DNA of 64,000 nucleotides, taken from Stygiolobus azoricus. Lineage in GTDB: Archaea > Thermoproteota > Thermoprotei_A > Sulfolobales > Sulfolobaceae. The stretch covers positions 186,001 through 250,000 of the forward strand of contig NZ_CP045483.1 in NCBI RefSeq assembly GCF_009729035.1, read 5' to 3'. Both the position numbers and the translations under genes were made by a program. The notes beneath the pieces were generated by a model that had not been told where the DNA came from, ran no database searches, and saw only the letters and a list, made by a program, of their open reading frames with translations. Position 1 is the first letter of the stretch. Every line of letters begins with the position of its first letter. Positions 58,029 to 64,000 of this stretch are shown one piece after another.

Positions 58029-58304
58029 ATGGCAGATGTGTTAGTTATTTTGAAGGTATATCCTGATAGTGACGAAGTAAACCTTGACAATTTAACACAA
58101 CAGATAAACAGTAAATTACCACAAGGATATAAACTAGTTAGAAAAGAGACGGAGCCAATAGCATACGGTCTAAAGGCATTAGTAGTATATATACAAATGC
58201 CAGAAAATACGGAAGGAGGTACGGAATCCTTAGAGGACATAGTTAACGGAATAGAAGGAGTAAGTCACGCCGAAGTAGTGCAAGTAACGCGTCTAGGTTT
58301 TTAA
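58029..58304 (+). CDS. ef1b: Translation elongation factor aEF-1 beta
   Basis: 91-residue nucleotide exchange factor for aEF1A: ADVLVILKVYPDSDEVNLDNL, LVRKETEPIAYGLKALVVYIQMPEN and the acid-rich ending ESLEDIVNGIEGVSHAEVVQVTRLGF are the family core. Size matches archaeal EF-1 beta exactly. Transcribed with the zinc-ribbon gene; ATG start. Confidence 0.96.
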   Translation: MADVLVILKVYPDSDEVNLDNLTQQINSKLPQGYKLVRKETEPIAYGLKALVVYIQMPENTEGGTESLEDIVNGIEGVSHAEVVQVTRLGF

Positions 58305-58338
58305 GTATTTCCTTTTTAATTAACTAAATAATAGTTGA

Positions 58339-60922
<2,584 letters not shown>

Positions 60923-60926
<4 letters not shown>

Positions 60927-61984
60927 GTGTAGACTTATCCGAGTTAGTAGAGGATATAAAGAGAGAGCTCAGCTTTGGAGAGTTGAAGGGTAAAAAAATA
61001 AGTATTGACGCGTATAATGCTCTTTACCAATTCCTCGCAGCTATTAGACAACCAGACGGAACACCTTTAATGGACTCACAAGGTAGAGTCACAAGTCACT
61101 TAAACGGAATTTTTTATAGAACTATAAGTATTTTAGAAGAAGGAGTCATTCCAGTTTACGTCTTTGATGGAAAGCCCCCTGAGCAAAAAAGCGAAGAACT
61201 GGAGAGAAGGAGAAAAATAAAAGAAGAGGCTGAGAAGAAACTAGACCAGTTAAAGAAAGAAGGAAGCACTGAAGCAAGAGAGTTAAAGAAGTATTCTCAG
61301 ATGTCTATAAGGTTGACTAACGAAATGGCCGGAGAGAGTAAGAAACTCTTAGAACTGATGGGTATCCCTACAATACAAGCTCCGAGCGAAGGCGAGGCTG
61401 AAGCTGCTTATGTTAATTCTTTGGGTCTCACATGGGCAACTGGAAGCCAAGATTACGATTCTCTGCTTTTTGGAGCTACACGTTTAGTTAGAAACCTAAC
61501 TATAACTGGGAAAAGAAAACTACCTAAAAAAGACGTGTACGTAGAAATTAGGCCAGAACTCATTGAGCTTTCAGATCTACTTAAGAAGTTAGGAATAACC
61601 AGAGAGCAGTTAATTGACATTGCCATACTGATAGGTACAGATTACGATCCTGATGGAGTCAAGGGCATAGGTATAAAGACAGCATATAGAATTATTAAAA
61701 AGTATGGTAAGATAGAAAATGCTGTAGAAAAAGGTGAAATACCTAAGCAAAAAATCACATTTAACGTTGAGGAAATTAGATCTCTATTTTTAAATCCAAA
61801 AGTAGAAAAGCCGAATACAGACTTGGAATTGAAAGATTGTGACGAGAAAGGAATCGAGGAACTTCTCATTAAGCAGCACGACTTTAGTGAAGAAAGAGTA
61901 AAGAACGCTATAGAAAGATTGAAGAAGGCTAAAAGAGAGGCTAAAGGTGCTGAGAGGCAAAAAGGACTCGATCAATGGTTTTGA
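60923..61984 (+). CDS. fen: Flap endonuclease 1, apparent ATA start codon
   Basis: Structure-specific nuclease that trims Okazaki flaps. From GTG/TTG/ATG codons alone the frame would begin at TTG 60983, losing about 20 conserved residues. In frame upstream to 60923 the codons give (ATA)-G-V-D-L-S-E-L-V-E-D-I-K-R-E-L-S-F-G-E, exactly the archaeal FEN1 N-terminus, with Gly2 at the helical gateway. The full protein is 353 residues: KKISIDAYNALYQFLAAIRQPDG, YVFDGKPPEQK, APSEGEAEAAYVNSLG, GSQDYDSLLFGATRLVRNLT, GTDYDPDGVKGIGIKTA and C-terminal PCNA box QKGLDQWF. ATA overlaps the upstream TAG stop as ATAG. Confidence 0.92.
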
Positions 61985-62062
61985 TTAATGACCATAATTT
62001 AACGCATTATTTTCACTCTCTAAGTACGCTTTATCTTCATGTTCTCTTTTTGTTGAAGGTTA

Positions 62063-62165
62063 TGCGGGGGGTGGGACTTGAACCCACGCAGGCCTACGCC
62101 AGCGGAGCATACTGCTCTAAATGAGTCTCAGTCCGCCCCCTTTGACCTTGCTCGGGCACCCCCGC
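62063..62165 (-). tRNA. tRNA-Leu(GAG) with 18-nt intron
   Basis: Type II tRNA: acceptor GCGGGGG/CCCCCGC, D arm CCC...GGG, anticodon stem GCGGA/TCCGC, loop C-U-G-A-G-A plus C38, a long variable arm, T arm GTGGG/CCCAC, discriminator A as expected for Leu. Anticodon GAG at 62127-62129; intron 62108-62125 after position 37. Mature length 85 nt. Confidence 0.92.
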
Positions 62166-62241
62166 ACTTACATTATTAACCGATATACAATTAAAAGTTT
62201 ACGATAATAGGTATTTTTATGTATTTCAGATCTTTGATTTT

Positions 62242-63006
62242 TTAGCTGGGTTTAAATGTTCCTACCTCCTCTGGTTCCTCATACCATTTAACTCTCCTTC
62301 CTATCTTAGCTCTCATTTTCCATTTAACGGACTTAGGCTCTTCATCAATTACTTTCCTAAGTTTATCAAGTTTATCAGCGATGCATTTTGGAGGGTTAAA
62401 TTCCCTGAGTAGTCTATCTATGTTATCTGTAACGGTAGTATAAAATCCCCAATCATCAGATAAAACTTTACTAATATATTTAACATCTATTGTATTTTCA
62501 TCATCCTTATCTCCAAGCTGTAGGTCATAAAGCAAAGCGAAAATATCCTTGACGTCGTTTTCTGTCATTTTAACTATTTGAAGCTTAGTTAATAGTAGAT
62601 CTGAGGGTGGAATCGTAATCTTCATAATACCAAGTCTGTCCTTAAATGCCATTTTATGGCACATCTCAAATTCATCTAGAAATACATCAACATTAGAATT
62701 AAGCTCGGGATCATAAAAGATTAGTCTCCTATCTCCGTGTAATGCGTTAAATCTTTTGTTACTTTCCATTCCAAAATTCTCAAGTAATTCTGTTATTTTC
62801 TTGCTCTGTTTTGAGAGACCGAAAAAATCAATATCTTTATAATTTCTAGGGAATTTTTCAGCTCCTTTAGGTGCGAGTATAGCTACAGCAGCTCCTCCTA
62901 TTAATCTCAATAGAATTTCTCGTTTATTTGCCTCCTCTACTATGGTTAGTCCTCTTTGTAATAATTTTTCTTTAGTTATGTTACCTATCTTACTCCACCT
63001 TCCCAT
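62242..63006 (-). CDS. Nucleotidyltransferase-like protein (254 aa)
   Basis: Resembles AbiEii/minimal nucleotidyltransferases: LLRLIGGAAVAILAPKGAEKFPRNYKDIDFFGLS near 30-64 with the GG and D-I-D motif, and NVDVFLDEFEMCH near 103. The second half (LLTKLQIVKMTENDVKDIFALLYD) matches the helical region that follows in AbiEii proteins. AbiEii is the toxin of a type IV pair; no AbiEi-like partner is visible, and archaeal members may have house-keeping roles. 19 bases downstream of the glycosyltransferase gene. Confidence 0.8.
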   Translation of the reverse strand: MGRWSKIGNITKEKLLQRGLTIVEEANKREILLRLIGGAAVAILAPKGAEKFPRNYKDIDFFGLSKQSKKITELLENFGMESNKRFNALHGDRRLIFYDPELNSNVDVFLDEFEMCHKMAFKDRLGIMKITIPPSDLLLTKLQIVKMTENDVKDIFALLYDLQLGDKDDENTIDVKYISKVLSDDWGFYTTVTDNIDRLLREFNPPKCIADKLDKLRKVIDEEPKSVKWKMRAKIGRRVKWYEEPEEVGTFKPS

Positions 63007-63024
63007 CTTATTATAAGTTTAATC

Positions 63025-63939
63025 TTATTTATATCCGTTATACTTCTTCTTCGAACTTTTATTAACAACTGCGTAAGCCAGACCATAGGGCAACCCGAGC
63101 ACTAAACTCAAACCTGGAATTAAATTAAGAAAATACTTTTTAGGTGATTTGTAATATTTCAGTCCAAATGCTATTACAGGCAAATATAGAAATAAGATTA
63201 AAGGAGATGTAAATAATGAAATTATTGGAATTACATAATAGCTTCCGTAATATGTATAACCAGTTAACATTTGAAATTGTGTTAAACCGTCAAGTACTAA
63301 CATCATATCATATTTTGATCTCCACAAATTTTTTCTTGCTTCCTTTAGTGAGGACATTAAATTCTCCCTAGCGTGAACCTTATTAAGGTGCAGACACCTA
63401 CCTTTAGTTGGCTTAACGATATATCCTTCTTTTTTAAGCTTAGCATATAGCCAGACATCTTCGTCTCTTTCATATCTCTCGTCAAAGTAACCTATTCTTT
63501 TAATTACATCTAAATTAAGTGCCGAACATCCTAGATTGGGGTTTTCTTCAAGAGAATCTGATTCAACTTCTATTTCCTTTTCATCATAAGCATAGTGCAT
63601 CCAAGTAAACGTAACACCGTTCTTAAGGTTTTCAATCATTCTCGGAAGTGCTTTTTCAGATGGTATTACATCACTATCCAACATTACAACGTAGCTTTCA
63701 TTGGCTAACTTAAGCATTTCATTTCTTAATCTAGCCATGTTTACTTTTTTGAATCTCTTTGCAGTTACATGATTAACATTATATTGAGAAATAACTTTAG
63801 CTAGATCCTCTCTTTCGGAGTTATCGTAAATTATGATCTTGTAATTCAGACTATTAGCCAATGCGGAAACTTTTTTTAGAACAGCGTCCAGCCAATCAGC
63901 TCTGTCTCCCGGACCAACAGGTATAATTATTTCAACCAC
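63025..63939 (-). CDS. Family 2 glycosyltransferase with C-terminal membrane helices
   Basis: 304 residues. GT-A fold start MVEIIIPVGPGDRADWLDAVL, then VVMLDSDVIPSEKALPRMI near 90 (the D-x-D metal site), RYERDEDVWLYAKLKKEGYIV near 155 and a C-terminal part with about two to three membrane helices (VIPIISLFTSPLILFLYLPVIAFGL). Likely adds a sugar to a lipid or surface glycan. GTG start. Upstream of it, 60 bases to the window edge hold no further gene. Confidence 0.85.
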   Translation of the reverse strand: MVEIIIPVGPGDRADWLDAVLKKVSALANSLNYKIIIYDNSEREDLAKVISQYNVNHVTAKRFKKVNMARLRNEMLKLANESYVVMLDSDVIPSEKALPRMIENLKNGVTFTWMHYAYDEKEIEVESDSLEENPNLGCSALNLDVIKRIGYFDERYERDEDVWLYAKLKKEGYIVKPTKGRCLHLNKVHARENLMSSLKEARKNLWRSKYDMMLVLDGLTQFQMLTGYTYYGSYYVIPIISLFTSPLILFLYLPVIAFGLKYYKSPKKYFLNLIPGLSLVLGLPYGLAYAVVNKSSKKKYNGYK

Positions 63940-64000
63940 GAGTTTAGACTAAATTGAGTGGGATTAAAAGTATAGCCGTAATAGCTCACGGTTACTCCAA

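Noticed and set aside
62242-63006. AbiEii toxin of a type IV toxin-antitoxin pair
   Set aside because: No AbiEi-like antitoxin gene next to it; the glycosyltransferase neighbour and the wide distribution of such domains in archaea do not support a toxin call.

Overview
This 64 kb window is a gene-dense stretch of chromosome from a thermoacidophilic crenarchaeon of the order Sulfolobales. The evidence is the gene content: an initiator tRNA and other tRNAs with short anticodon-loop introns, eukaryote-like information proteins (Cdc48, TIP49, FEN1, Hel308, FttA, L37e, L40e, aEF1B), glycerol-1-phosphate dehydrogenase, and a complete acetyl/propionyl-CoA carboxylase set as used in the 3-hydroxypropionate/4-hydroxybutyrate CO2-fixation cycle. 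The DNA is AT-rich, many genes start leaderless or with GGTGA-type ribosome sites, and neighbours often overlap by 1-40 bases. I cannot name the genus from the sequence alone.

Layout. 0-6 kb: coaBC, an N-acetyltransferase, then a tightly overlapping minus-strand cassette (ribbon-helix-helix-like protein, DUF1464 ASKHA protein, nucleotidyltransferase, CitG-like triphosphoribosyl-dephospho-CoA synthase, small phosphoesterase). 6.3-6.7 kb: a minus-strand RNA locus with tRNA-Ser, initiator tRNA-Met and a probable C/D box sRNA. 6.8-16 kb: spermidine synthase, L37e, FKBP prolyl isomerase, G1P dehydrogenase, the termination RNase FttA, a CAP-like protein, tRNA-Val, an EVE-domain protein, an aminotransferase and a BluB-like nitroreductase. 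16-26 kb: leuCD, a Tat export operon, a nitrate/sulfonate-type ABC transporter without a binding protein, a C/D box sRNA, and accC-accB-pccB. 26-37 kb: Hel308, a phosphate transporter with its PhoU-like partner, citrate synthase, DUF763, phosphoesterases, peroxiredoxin, nicotinamidase, endonuclease V and a tyrosine phosphatase. 37-47 kb: FAD oxidase, NMN adenylyltransferase, M61 peptidase, proC, TIP49 with an sRNA over its stop codon, and an NAD-synthesis group (nadB, nadC) with guaAa. 47-54 kb: decayed Cas4-type nuclease, AIR-synthase-like protein, two SPASM radical SAM enzymes resembling AhbC and AhbD, a NifX-like protein, an odd ThDP enzyme and tRNA-Cys. 54-64 kb: L40e, NusA-like factor, aspS, truD, pth2, aEF1B, cdc48, FEN1, tRNA-Leu, a nucleotidyltransferase and a glycosyltransferase.

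Most of the window is housekeeping. No insertion sequences, CRISPR arrays or prophage were seen. The points most worth a second look are: FEN1, whose conserved Met-Gly-Val start is written ATA-GGT-GTA; an ABC ATPase whose first strand lies in front of any usable start codon, apparently through a one-base deletion; three C/D box sRNAs, one packed directly behind an initiator tRNA that is enclosed in an extra leader/trailer helix and one overlapping the stop codon of tip49; a tRNA-Cys with C33; two codon-style patches in the D2 domain of cdc48; and the CitG/nucleotidyltransferase cassette, which looks like a prosthetic-group synthesis pair with no known acceptor.
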